64,000 bases of DNA. Origin: Pseudothauera nasutitermitis. GTDB taxonomy: Bacteria > Pseudomonadota > Gammaproteobacteria > Burkholderiales > Rhodocyclaceae. The notes beneath the pieces are model-generated. The model searched no databases, was not told where the DNA came from, and saw nothing but the letters and a program-made list of their open reading frames with translations. Position numbers and translations under genes: made by a program. Positions 53,747-61,894 of this stretch are shown piece by piece (positions within the stretch are counted from its first letter, which is position 1; each line of letters starts with the position of its first letter). The stretch lies in assembly GCF_004801295.1 (NCBI RefSeq), contig NZ_SSOC01000005.1:372001-436000 (forward strand), in the 5' to 3' direction.

Positions 53747-54661
53747 ATGACGCGTTGCCTTCGCCTGATTGCTGCCCTGTTCCTGGCGCTCATCGCCCAG
53801 GCCGGAGGTGCTTTCGGCGCTGCGCCGGTGCTGCTGGTGCTCAGCGAAGCCGACGCCATCCACCAGGAAGCGGCCGCGGCGATCACCGCCGGCCTGCCCC
53901 TCGAAGCCGAGGCGGAACAGCTCTTCGTCCAGGCCCTGGCCCCGGAAGCCCTGGAGAAGCGCCGCGTGGTGGTCACCGTCGGCAGCCGCGCGGCGCAGGC
54001 CGTCGCGGAACTGGCGCCGCCCACGCCGGTACTGCATGCGCTGATCGCGCGTGCCAGCTACGCCCAGCTGCCGCCCGCGCATCGCACCGCCGGGCGTTCG
54101 GCCATCTTTCTCGACCAACCCCCGGCGCGCCAGATCGCGCTGATCCGTCTGGCACTGCCGGAGATTCCCCGGATCGCCCTGCTGTCCAGCCCGGCCAGCG
54201 AGGAGATGGCCGACGAACTGGCGGCCGCCGCGCGCGCGCAGGGGCTCGACGTGGTCGGCGCCCGGGTGGACGCCGATCGCGAACTGTTCGTCGCGCTGCA
54301 GCGCGTGTTCGCCGAACCGGCGGTACTGCTCGCGACCCCGGACCCCGCGGTGTTCAACGGCTACACCGTGCAGAACGTCCTGCTCACCGCCTACCGCCGG
54401 CGCTCGCCGGTCGTCGGCTTCTCGCCCGCCTATGCGCGCGCCGGCGCCCTGCTGGCGCTGTATTCCACGCCGACCCAGGTCGGCCAGCAGGCCGCCGAGG
54501 CCGTACGCGCGGTGCTGCGCAACGGTAGTCTGCCGCAGCCCGCGGCGCCGCGCCGTTTCGAGGTGGCGGTGAATGCCAACGTGGCCCGCTCGCTGGGGTT
54601 GCGCCTGCCCGCCGCCGAGGCGCTGACCCGGTCGCTGCTGCGCCAGGAGCAGGGCGAATGA
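53747..54661 (+). CDS. Periplasmic ABC-type substrate-binding protein, orphan
   Basis: A 304-residue exported protein. A signal peptide (MTRCLRLIAALFLALIAQAG, cleavage likely after AFG) precedes a two-lobed fold typical of the ABC_sub_bind/COG2984 group (VVVTVGSRAAQAVAEL, RIALLSSPASEEMADEL, VNANVARSLGLRLP). No permease or ATPase genes are nearby. Its stop overlaps the ATG of the hybrid kinase, so the two are made together. This suggests it senses a ligand for the kinase rather than serving transport. The ligand is unknown. Confidence 0.85.
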   Translation: MTRCLRLIAALFLALIAQAGGAFGAAPVLLVLSEADAIHQEAAAAITAGLPLEAEAEQLFVQALAPEALEKRRVVVTVGSRAAQAVAELAPPTPVLHALIARASYAQLPPAHRTAGRSAIFLDQPPARQIALIRLALPEIPRIALLSSPASEEMADELAAAARAQGLDVVGARVDADRELFVALQRVFAEPAVLLATPDPAVFNGYTVQNVLLTAYRRRSPVVGFSPAYARAGALLALYSTPTQVGQQAAEAVRAVLRNGSLPQPAAPRRFEVAVNANVARSLGLRLPAAEALTRSLLRQEQGE

Positions 54662-56568
54662 TGAGCATGGTGCGCTGGGGCGTGCGCGCCCGCGTGATCG
54701 TCGCGGCAGTGCTGCCGATGCTCGCCATGGCTGCGGTGCTCACCGTGTTCTACACCGGTTCGCGCCTGGCCGATCTGGACGAAGCGCACGCGGCGCGCGC
54801 GCAGGCCCTCGCCCGCCAGCTGGCGGCGGCCAGCGAATACGCGGCCTTCGCGGGCAACCTCGACACCCTGCAGCAGCTTGCCAACGCGGTGCTCGCCGAA
54901 AGCGACGTGGCCGCAGTCAGCATCCGGGACCCGTCCGGCGAACTGCTCGTGCGCAGCGCTCGCGGCCAGCACCAGGGCAGCGGCGCGCCACCCTCCACGC
55001 ATGATTCCGGCGGCCTGCTGCGGGTCACCGAATCCATCCTGCCGAGCAACATCCAGCTCGACGACGCCTTCACCCTCGGCACTGCCGACAGCGCGCAGGC
55101 CCCGCACATTCCCACGCTCGGCACGGTCACCGTCGAACTGTCGCTCGAGCGCGTAAAAGCCCGCCGCAACGAGTTGCTGCGCGTGGCGACCGTCTCCACG
55201 CTGCTGGTGCTGATCGCCAGCCTGCTGCTGTCGACCTGGCTGAGCCGCGGGGTGAGCGGGCCGATCCGCCGGGTGGCCTGGGCGGTCGCACGCATCGGCC
55301 AGGGCCGCCTCAGCGAAAGGGTGCCGGAACTGGGCGGCGGCAGCCTGCGCCTGCTCGCCGACGGGGTCAATGACATGGCCGAGCGCCTCGAGGAAATCCA
55401 CGACAGCATGGCCCGCCGCATCATGGAGGCCACGGCCGAACTGCGCGAGCGCAAGGAAGAGGCCGAACAGGCCAACCTGGCCAAGTCGCGCTTCCTCGCC
55501 GCGGCCAGCCACGATCTGCGCCAGCCCATGCACGCCCTCGGCCTGTTCATCACCGAACTGTCGCAACTGTCCCACGCGCCGGAGGCCCGCCACCTGGTGC
55601 AGAAGATCAGCGCCTCGGCCGAGGCCATGGAAAACCTGCTCGACAGCCTGCTCGACATCTCCAAGCTGGACGCCGGCGTCCTCCACCCCACCATCGCCTC
55701 CTTCCCGCTGCAGCCCATCCTCGAACGCATCTCCGCCGAACTGCGCACCGCCGCCGCCGAGAAGGGGCTGCGCCTGAAGGTGCGCGCCACCGAGGCGTGG
55801 GGACGGAGCGATCCGGTACTGTTCGAACGCATCCTGACCAACCTTGCCAGCAACGCCATCCGCTACACCCAGCGCGGCGGCGTGCTGGTGGCCTGCCGCC
55901 GGCGCGCGGGCAAGCTGCACGTGGAGGTGCGCGATTCCGGCGTGGGCATCGAGGAGCACGAGCAGGAAATCATCTTCCAGGAGTTCGTCCAGCTCGATAA
56001 CGCCGAACGCGCGCGCGACAAGGGCCTCGGTCTCGGGCTGGCCATCGTGCGGCGCCTCACCGATCTGCTCGGGCACCGCCTCTCCCTGCGCTCCAGGCCG
56101 GGCGTGGGCTCGGTGTTCACGCTGGAGATGCCCGCCGCCGAAGCGGACCGCGGCGCCCACGGCGCCGGCAACGAACGAACGCCCGGCGACTTGGCCGGCT
56201 GGCGCATCGTGCTGATCGAGGATGACCCGCTCGCCCGCAACGGCATGGACAGCCTGCTGTCCTCCTGGGGCTGCGTGGTGGAGTCCGCCGCCTCGCTCGA
56301 AGAGCTCATCGACGTCCGCGCGCCGGATGCGCCGCCGCCACAACTGCTGATCAGCGACTTCCGCCTGCGCAGCCCGGACAACGGCATCACCGCCATCGCC
56401 GCGATGCGTGCGCGCTGGGGCGCTGATCTGCCCGCCGTGCTGATCAGCGGCGACACCTGCGCCGATACCCTCAAGCTCGCCCAGGACTCGGCCATCCCGC
56501 TGCTGCACAAGCCGGTGCGTCCGGCACGTCTGCGCGCCCTGCTGCATCGCCTGTACAGCAACCACTGA
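54658..56568 (+). CDS. Hybrid sensor histidine kinase/response regulator
   Basis: A 636-residue inner-membrane kinase. Membrane helices lie at about 10-33 and 178-200, with a periplasmic domain of about 145 residues between them. HAMP, then HisKA with His285 in AAASHDLRQPMHALGLF, HATPase (ILTNLASNAIRYTQRG, KGLGLGLAIVRRL), and a C-terminal receiver with D567 (LISDFRLRSPD). The first ATG (54658) overlaps the stop of the binding-protein gene and has GGAG eight bases upstream. It probably detects the ligand-loaded binding protein and phosphorylates the divergent NarL-type regulator. Confidence 0.93.
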   Translation: MMSMVRWGVRARVIVAAVLPMLAMAAVLTVFYTGSRLADLDEAHAARAQALARQLAAASEYAAFAGNLDTLQQLANAVLAESDVAAVSIRDPSGELLVRSARGQHQGSGAPPSTHDSGGLLRVTESILPSNIQLDDAFTLGTADSAQAPHIPTLGTVTVELSLERVKARRNELLRVATVSTLLVLIASLLLSTWLSRGVSGPIRRVAWAVARIGQGRLSERVPELGGGSLRLLADGVNDMAERLEEIHDSMARRIMEATAELRERKEEAEQANLAKSRFLAAASHDLRQPMHALGLFITELSQLSHAPEARHLVQKISASAEAMENLLDSLLDISKLDAGVLHPTIASFPLQPILERISAELRTAAAEKGLRLKVRATEAWGRSDPVLFERILTNLASNAIRYTQRGGVLVACRRRAGKLHVEVRDSGVGIEEHEQEIIFQEFVQLDNAERARDKGLGLGLAIVRRLTDLLGHRLSLRSRPGVGSVFTLEMPAAEADRGAHGAGNERTPGDLAGWRIVLIEDDPLARNGMDSLLSSWGCVVESAASLEELIDVRAPDAPPPQLLISDFRLRSPDNGITAIAAMRARWGADLPAVLISGDTCADTLKLAQDSAIPLLHKPVRPARLRALLHRLYSNH

Positions 56569-56754
56569 TGCGGCAACGGCCGCCGCCTCACCTGCGCGCA
56601 GCAGGCCAGGAAATCCCGCGGCATGACGGCCGTGCACCCGTCGCGGCACTCGGTTAAGATGAAGATATACCGTGCCGCCGGGCCTCGCCCAGCGTCACAC
56701 CTGCACCGGGCCGCGCTCGTCGGCCGGGCATCCACCACCACGGGAGGACTCGCC

Positions 56755-57183
56755 ATGTCTCAGGACCAAACCGCCCAGGATCCGCTCGATTTCGTGCGCG
56801 GCATGTGGAGCAACATGGGCTTCTCGCTGCCCGGCATGGTCACTCCCACGCTCGACGTGGACGAGCTGGACAAGCGCATCGCCGACCTGAAGGCCGTGGA
56901 AGGCTGGCTGAAGATGAACCTCAACATGCTGCAGATGACCACCCAGGGGCTGGAAATGCAGCGCGCCGCCATCGCCGCGGTGCAGGCCATGAGCCGCCAC
57001 GCCCGCGAGTCCGCCGAGCAGGACGGTGGCGAGGAGGCCAATCCGTTCGTCAGCGCAGCGGCCATGTGGCCGTGGAATCTGATGACGGGCGGCGCCCCGC
57101 AGAGCACCCCCGCACCGGCAGCTGAGAAACCCGCCGACAAGGGCGCGAAGCCGCGCGGCGCGCGCAGAAGCACCGACAAGTGA
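56755..57183 (+). CDS. phaM: PhaM-like PHA granule regulatory protein
   Basis: A 142-residue protein. DPLDFVRGMWSNMGFSLPGM and LDKRIADLKAVEGWLKMNL followed by a helical segment match the PhaM family, which activates PHB synthase and tethers granules to the nucleoid in Cupriavidus. The C-terminus is Ala/Pro/Lys/Arg-rich (PADKGAKPRGARRS), as in the DNA-binding tail of PhaM. ATG at 56755 is preceded by GGGAGG. No phaC gene lies in the window. Confidence 0.88.
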   Translation: MSQDQTAQDPLDFVRGMWSNMGFSLPGMVTPTLDVDELDKRIADLKAVEGWLKMNLNMLQMTTQGLEMQRAAIAAVQAMSRHARESAEQDGGEEANPFVSAAAMWPWNLMTGGAPQSTPAPAAEKPADKGAKPRGARRSTDK

Positions 57184-57200
57184 CGCCGGCCGGGGGGCAC

Positions 57201-58094
57201 TCAGCCCAGCAGGTTCAGCCAGAAGCTGAGTGAGCCCACCGCCAGCAGCGTCGAGGCGGAGATCAGCCAGGCCACGCCCGGCCCGTCCCCGCCCATGCGC
57301 ATCGCCAGGATGTAGGCCGAACTGGCCGTGGGCAGCGCGGCGAACAGCACCAGGATATCGAAGGCCACGCCTTCGATGCCCAGCGCGCGCCCCAGCCACC
57401 AGGCCAGCGCGGGCATCATCATCAGCTTCACCGCGAGCAGCCAGCACGAGCCGGCCAGCCGCCCGCCCACCTTGCCCCAGCGCAGCGCGGCGCCCACCGC
57501 CAGCAGGCCGAGCGCCACCGCCGCGTCGCCCAGGCGCTTCAGGAAGGATTGCACGGGATCGGCCAGTTCCAGCCCGCCCGCATTAAACGCCAGCCCGGCC
57601 AGCGTGGCGAGCACCAGCGGGTTGCGCGCCAGTTCGCGCAGCGGATTGCCCTGCCCGTGGCGCGCCAGCATGCTGACCGCGAGGATGTTGGCCAACGGCA
57701 CCATCGCTCCGCCCAGCGCACCCATCGTCGCCACGCCCAGCGTGCCGTGCAGTTTGCCGGCGATGGCAATGGCGATGTAGGTGTTGAAGCGGTAGGCGCA
57801 TTGCAGGCGCGAGGCGAAGGCGACGGCCGGCAGCCCCATCAGCGGGCGCCCCAGCCAGCCCAGCGCGAAGCCGGCGAGCAGCACCGCGAAGCCGCTGCCG
57901 AACAGGGGCAGCGCGCTGGAGAAGTCGATCGGCGCGCTGGCCAGCACGTTGAACAGCAGCGCCGGAAACAGTACGAAGTACACCAGCTTCTCGATGGCCG
58001 CCCACAGCTCGTCGGCGGTGAGCAGATGGCGGCGCAGCACGACGCCGAGCAGGATCAGGGAAAAGTCGGGAAGCAGCAGGAGCAGGCTTTGCAT
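57201..58094 (-). CDS. AEC-family (auxin efflux carrier) transporter
   Basis: A 297-residue membrane protein with about ten hydrophobic segments and the AEC fold: N-terminal LLLLPDFSLILLGVVLRRHL, a central GTLGVATMGALGGAMVPLAN and C-terminal FAALPTASSAYILAMRMGGD. Bacterial members export or import small organic acids such as malate. It is convergent with the phaM-like gene, with a 17-bp gap. Confidence 0.9.
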   Translation of the reverse strand: MQSLLLLLPDFSLILLGVVLRRHLLTADELWAAIEKLVYFVLFPALLFNVLASAPIDFSSALPLFGSGFAVLLAGFALGWLGRPLMGLPAVAFASRLQCAYRFNTYIAIAIAGKLHGTLGVATMGALGGAMVPLANILAVSMLARHGQGNPLRELARNPLVLATLAGLAFNAGGLELADPVQSFLKRLGDAAVALGLLAVGAALRWGKVGGRLAGSCWLLAVKLMMMPALAWWLGRALGIEGVAFDILVLFAALPTASSAYILAMRMGGDGPGVAWLISASTLLAVGSLSFWLNLLG

Positions 58095-58188
58095 CCGGCA
58101 AGCCTACCGCAAGCAGCGGCGGGGCGGCGTACGTACGATTACTTATGCTGCGGGACGCCCGTTTGGGGGCGCGACGGCGTACCGGGGG

Positions 58189-58378
58189 AGGAGTTCATGG
58201 GCATGGCCGCCGGCTCATACGCTCCCGCCCTGCGGGTTCCCGTGCCGTGGGGCACTCCGCCGGCCGGGCCGGAACTCGGGCGCTGCACGCCCTCAAACAG
58301 CCGGCCCGGACTTCCCCGGCGGAGTGCCCCACGGCACGGCGGTCGCGAAATCGCCGGCGGCCATGCCCATGAACTCCT
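58189..58378. repeat. 190-bp nested palindromic element
   Basis: Three nested perfect inverted-repeat arm pairs share one axis: 58189-58214 with 58353-58378 (26 bp), 58240-58263 with 58316-58339 (24 bp), and 58264-58272 with 58301-58309 (9 bp). A small central hairpin (GGGCG/CGCCC, 58278-58292) sits inside. Both outer arms read GGAGTTCATG, and both strands encode a peptide beginning MGMAAG and containing VPWGTPP. It fills most of the 337-bp gap between the AEC transporter and the CoA-transferase gene. It may be a non-autonomous mobile repeat; no transposase is nearby. It could also act as a terminator for the minus-strand operon. Confidence 0.85.
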
Positions 58379-58431
58379 GGAACGGCTGCCTCCCCCCTAC
58401 AGAGGGTTCGGCGTTTCCGGTGGTCTGCCGA

Positions 58432-59604
58432 TCAGATCACACCCTGCCCGCGCAGCGCGGCAATGGCCCCGGCATCCAGGCCCAGCCCGCCAAGGATTTC
58501 ATCGGTATGCTGGCCCGCGGCCGGCGCGCCGGCGGACAGGGCCGGCACATGGCCGGACAACCGCACCGGCGGGGCGAACTGGCGCACGCCGTCCACCTCC
58601 GCGACCATGCCGCGGGCGCGCAGATGTGGGTCGCGCAGGCTTTCCTCCATGCGCAGCACCGGCGTCACGCAGCAATCCACCTGGTCGAACACGGCCACCC
58701 AGTCGGCCAGCGTACGGCCACGGAAGATGGCCCCGAGTTCTTCCCGAGCGCGGCGGCCCGCCTCCCCGGTAGCCAGATGGGCGGGCCTGAGGTCGGGGCG
58801 GCCGAGGGTGTCGCACAGCAGGAACCAGAATTTCTCTTCCAGCGCGCCGACCGCCAGATGGCGGCCGTCGGCGGTCTCATACACGCCGTAGCACGGCACG
58901 CCGCCGTCGAGCAGATCCTCGCCGCGCGGGCGCACAGCGCCGTGGGCGAGCACTTCGCACAGCGGGAAGATGGCGTGGGCGAGCGTGGCGTCGGTCATTG
59001 CCACGTCCACGTGGCGCCCCTGCCCGCTGGCACGCGCGTCGATCACCGCGACCAGCAGGCCGAACAGGGCGCTCAGCGTGCCGCCGAGCAGGTCGCCGAT
59101 CTGCAGGTTGGACAACGCGGGCGGACCGCCGGCGCGGCCGATCTGGTCGAGCACGCCGGCGTAGCCGATATAGTTGATGTCGTGCCCGGCGCGCTGGGCG
59201 TAGGGGCCGTCCTGCCCGTAGCCGGTGATGCTGCACATCACCAGGCGGGGATTGCGCGCGGCGAGCACCTCGTAGCCCAGGCCCAGCTTGTCCATTACGC
59301 CGGGGCGGAAGCCCTCGACCAGCACGTCGGCGCTTTCCGCCAGGCGCAGCAGCAGTTCGCGCCCCGCGTCCTGCTTCAGGTCCAGGCGGATGCTCTGCTT
59401 GCCGCGATTGACCACGCGGAAGAAATAGCTGGTATCGCCATGCAGGGCGCCCATGGAGCGTGCGTAGTCACCGGCGCCGGGGTCCTCGATCTTGATGACC
59501 TCGGCGCCGAAGTCGGCCAGATGCTGGGTGGCCAGCGGGCCGGGCAGCAGGCGGGTCAGGTCGAGCACCCGCAGCCCGGCCAGCGGGGCGGGACGCCCGC
59601 TCAC
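58432..59604 (-). CDS. CaiB/BaiF-family CoA-transferase or acyl-CoA racemase
   Basis: A 390-residue type III CoA-transferase family enzyme. It has LAGLRVLDLTRLLPGPLATQ and DFGAEVIKIEDPGAGDYARS at the N-terminus, with the conserved Asp in GHDINYIGYAGVLDQIG. The GHDINY motif resembles 2-methylacyl-CoA racemases more than formyl-CoA transferases. The start is GTG at 59604 overlapping the stop of the ligase gene (GTGA), so the two are coupled. It probably handles the CoA ester formed by the ligase. The exact substrate is unknown. Confidence 0.88.
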   Translation of the reverse strand: MSGRPAPLAGLRVLDLTRLLPGPLATQHLADFGAEVIKIEDPGAGDYARSMGALHGDTSYFFRVVNRGKQSIRLDLKQDAGRELLLRLAESADVLVEGFRPGVMDKLGLGYEVLAARNPRLVMCSITGYGQDGPYAQRAGHDINYIGYAGVLDQIGRAGGPPALSNLQIGDLLGGTLSALFGLLVAVIDARASGQGRHVDVAMTDATLAHAIFPLCEVLAHGAVRPRGEDLLDGGVPCYGVYETADGRHLAVGALEEKFWFLLCDTLGRPDLRPAHLATGEAGRRAREELGAIFRGRTLADWVAVFDQVDCCVTPVLRMEESLRDPHLRARGMVAEVDGVRQFAPPVRLSGHVPALSAGAPAAGQHTDEILGGLGLDAGAIAALRGQGVI

Positions 59605-60833
59605 TCGTACTTGCGCAGGTCGTCGATGACCTTGCCGTCGTTGGCCAGTCCGCCGGGGGCGCAGAAGGCCACCTCGCCGCGCAGCTTGGTGAGTTCGCGG
59701 ATCGAACCGGCAATGGCGGCGGCCAGCGCGTCGCTGCCGGCGGCGCATTCGCACTGCAGGATCATGCGGTCGACCAGGTCCGGGTTGTCCACCACCAGCC
59801 GCGCGCGGCCGATCTCCGGATGGCGGCGGACGATCTCGGCGATCTGCGCCGGATGCACGAACATGCCCTTGATCTTGGTGGTCTGGTCGGCGCGCCCCAG
59901 CCAGCCCTTGATGCGCACGTTGGTGCGCCCGCAGGGCGAGGCGCCGGGCAACACGGCGGACAGGTCGCCGGTGCCGAAGCGGATCAGCGGATAGTCCGGG
60001 TTGAAGGTGGTCACCACCACCTCGCCGACCTCGCCGTCGGCCACCGGGTCGCCGGTGCCGGGACGGACGATCTCCAGGATGATGTCCTCGTCCACCACCA
60101 GCCCCTCGCGCGCCGGGGTCTCAAAGGCGATCAGGCCGACGTCGGCGGTGGCGTAGGCCTGGTAGGCCTGGATGCCGCGCGCCGCCAGGGCGTCGCGCTG
60201 GCTGGGCGGAAAGGCTTCGCCGGAGACGAAGGCCTTGGTGAAGCTGGGCGCCACCCCCAGTTCGTCCGCCTTGTCCAGGATGATGCGCAGGAAGGACGGC
60301 GTGCCGGTGTAGGCGTTGGGGCGCAGGTCCGCCACGGCAGCCACCTGCTGTTCGGTCTGCCCGACCCCGGCGGGGAATACGGTGCAGCCCACCGCGTGGG
60401 CGCCGGTCTCCATCATCGAACCGGCGGGCGTGAAATGATAGGAGAAGGTGTTGTGCACCAGGTCGCCTGCGCGGAAACCGGCCGCGTACAGCGCCCGGGC
60501 GAGCCGGTAGTAGTCCGCCCGCGCGCCTTCCGGTTCGTACAAGGGCCCTGGCGAGGCGAACACCCGGTGGCAGGCACGGCCCCAGTTCACCGCTGCGAAA
60601 CCGCCGAACGGGCGCGCGGCCTTCTGGCGCTCCAGCAATTCGGACTTGCGGATCACCGGCAGGCGGGCGAGCGCCGCGCGCGAGGTGACCGTTGTCGGGT
60701 CCACCTCCGCCAGCGACTGCGCAAAGGCCGGCGCATGGGCCCTGGCATGGGCGATCTGTGCGGGCAGGCGGGCGAACAGGTCCGCCTCGCGCTCGTCCTG
60801 CGGGCGGGTTTCACGCGCGTCGTAGTAATCCAT
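59601..60833 (-). CDS. PaaK-like AMP-dependent CoA ligase with degenerate phosphate loop
   Basis: A 410-residue protein of the phenylacetate-CoA ligase family. The C-terminal adenylation motifs are good (RFGTGDLSAVLPG, RIKGWLGRADQTTKIKGMFV). The usual Ser/Thr/Gly-rich phosphate loop is replaced by VFASPGPLYEPEG, and the A5 region reads YATADVGLIAFE. These changes are probably typical of a subgroup, so activity cannot be dismissed. ATG at 60833 has AGGA seven bases upstream. It lies between the LivF-like gene and the CaiB/BaiF gene, which suggests it activates the imported acid. Confidence 0.85.
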   Translation of the reverse strand: MDYYDARETRPQDEREADLFARLPAQIAHARAHAPAFAQSLAEVDPTTVTSRAALARLPVIRKSELLERQKAARPFGGFAAVNWGRACHRVFASPGPLYEPEGARADYYRLARALYAAGFRAGDLVHNTFSYHFTPAGSMMETGAHAVGCTVFPAGVGQTEQQVAAVADLRPNAYTGTPSFLRIILDKADELGVAPSFTKAFVSGEAFPPSQRDALAARGIQAYQAYATADVGLIAFETPAREGLVVDEDIILEIVRPGTGDPVADGEVGEVVVTTFNPDYPLIRFGTGDLSAVLPGASPCGRTNVRIKGWLGRADQTTKIKGMFVHPAQIAEIVRRHPEIGRARLVVDNPDLVDRMILQCECAAGSDALAAAIAGSIRELTKLRGEVAFCAPGGLANDGKVIDDLRKYE

Positions 60834-60957
60834 GGAGGTATCCTGTTCGCCGCCTTTCCTGGGCAGCGTGCCGAATGTCGGAAGCACGAGAGAGGGGCTG
60901 AATCCGTGCATGGTCTTCCTTCCGTTCCACACAGGCCCGCTTGACGGGCGGGCGGCC

Positions 60958-61797
60958 TCAGGACAGCCAGCGCTTGCGCCGGCGGTAGTGCTTGACGTCG
61001 CGGAAGCTCTTGCGCCCCTCGCCGGAGAGGCCGAGGTAGAACTCCTTGACGTCCTCGTTGGTGGACAGGTACTTGGCGTCGCCTTCCATGACGATGCGCC
61101 CGTTTTCGACGATGTAGCCGAAATCGGAGTAGCGCAATGCCACCATGGTGTTCTGCTCGGCGAGCAGGAAGCTCACCTTTTCCTTCACGTTCAGGTCCTT
61201 GACGATCTCGAACACCTCTTCGACGATCTGCGGTGCGAGGCCCATCGAGGGCTCGTCCAGCAGGACCATGTTGGGGTTCGACATCAGCGCGCGGCCGATG
61301 GCGCACATCTGCTGCTCGCCGCCGGAAGTATAGGCGGCCTGGCTGGTACGGCGCGTCTTGAGGCGCGGGAAGTAGGTGTACACCTTGTCCAGGTTGGCGG
61401 CGATCTCGCCCTTGTCGCTGCGCGTGTAGGCGCCGGTGAGCAGGTTTTCCTCGATGGTGAGGTGGGCGAAGCAGTGCCGCCCTTCCATCACCTGCACCAC
61501 GCCGCGCTTGACCAGGTCGGACGGCGACAGGGCCTCGACGCGCTCCCCGCGGTACTCGATCAACCCCTTGGTCACTTCGCCGCGCTCGCCCTTGAGCAGG
61601 TTGGAGATCGCCCGCAGGGTGGTGGTCTTGCCGGCGCCGTTGCCGCCCAGGATGGCCACGATGCGGCCTTCCGGCACCTGCAGCGATACCCCTTTGAGCA
61701 CCAGCACCACGTGGTTGTAGATGACCTCGATGCCGTTCACGTTCAGGAGGATGTTGGACTCGGGAGCCGGAGGCGCATTCGTCGTGGAGGTGTTCAT
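60958..61797 (-). CDS. LivF-like ABC transporter ATP-binding protein
   Basis: A 279-residue ATPase of the branched-chain amino-acid/amide (HAAT) uptake family. Walker A is LGGNGAGKTTT, the signature is TSGGEQQM (Thr in place of the usual Leu), and Walker B is NMVLLDEPSMGLAP. It is about 40 residues longer than typical LivF, owing to an N-terminal Asn/Pro-rich leader and a basic C-terminal extension ending RRRKRWLS. It lies 97 bp after the binding-protein gene. Confidence 0.92.
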   Translation of the reverse strand: MNTSTTNAPPAPESNILLNVNGIEVIYNHVVLVLKGVSLQVPEGRIVAILGGNGAGKTTTLRAISNLLKGERGEVTKGLIEYRGERVEALSPSDLVKRGVVQVMEGRHCFAHLTIEENLLTGAYTRSDKGEIAANLDKVYTYFPRLKTRRTSQAAYTSGGEQQMCAIGRALMSNPNMVLLDEPSMGLAPQIVEEVFEIVKDLNVKEKVSFLLAEQNTMVALRYSDFGYIVENGRIVMEGDAKYLSTNEDVKEFYLGLSGEGRKSFRDVKHYRRRKRWLS

Positions 61798-61860
61798 CGT
61801 CTCATCCGCTGTTGATGCAGGCGCCGCCCTCGGGCGGCGGCCCGTTCTGATTCATGCCAA

Positions 61861-61885
61861 CCCCGGCCCCGCTGGGGGGCCGGGG
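61861..61885 (-). other. Strong hairpin between the binding-protein and LivF-like genes
   Basis: Perfect 10-bp GC arms (CCCCGGCCCC 61861-61870 with GGGGCCGGGG 61876-61885) lie 10 bp after the binding-protein stop. Only TTGG follows on the minus strand. It may protect the upstream message, giving binding protein in excess over the ATPase. Confidence 0.6.
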
Positions 61886-61894
61886 CGTCAAGGC

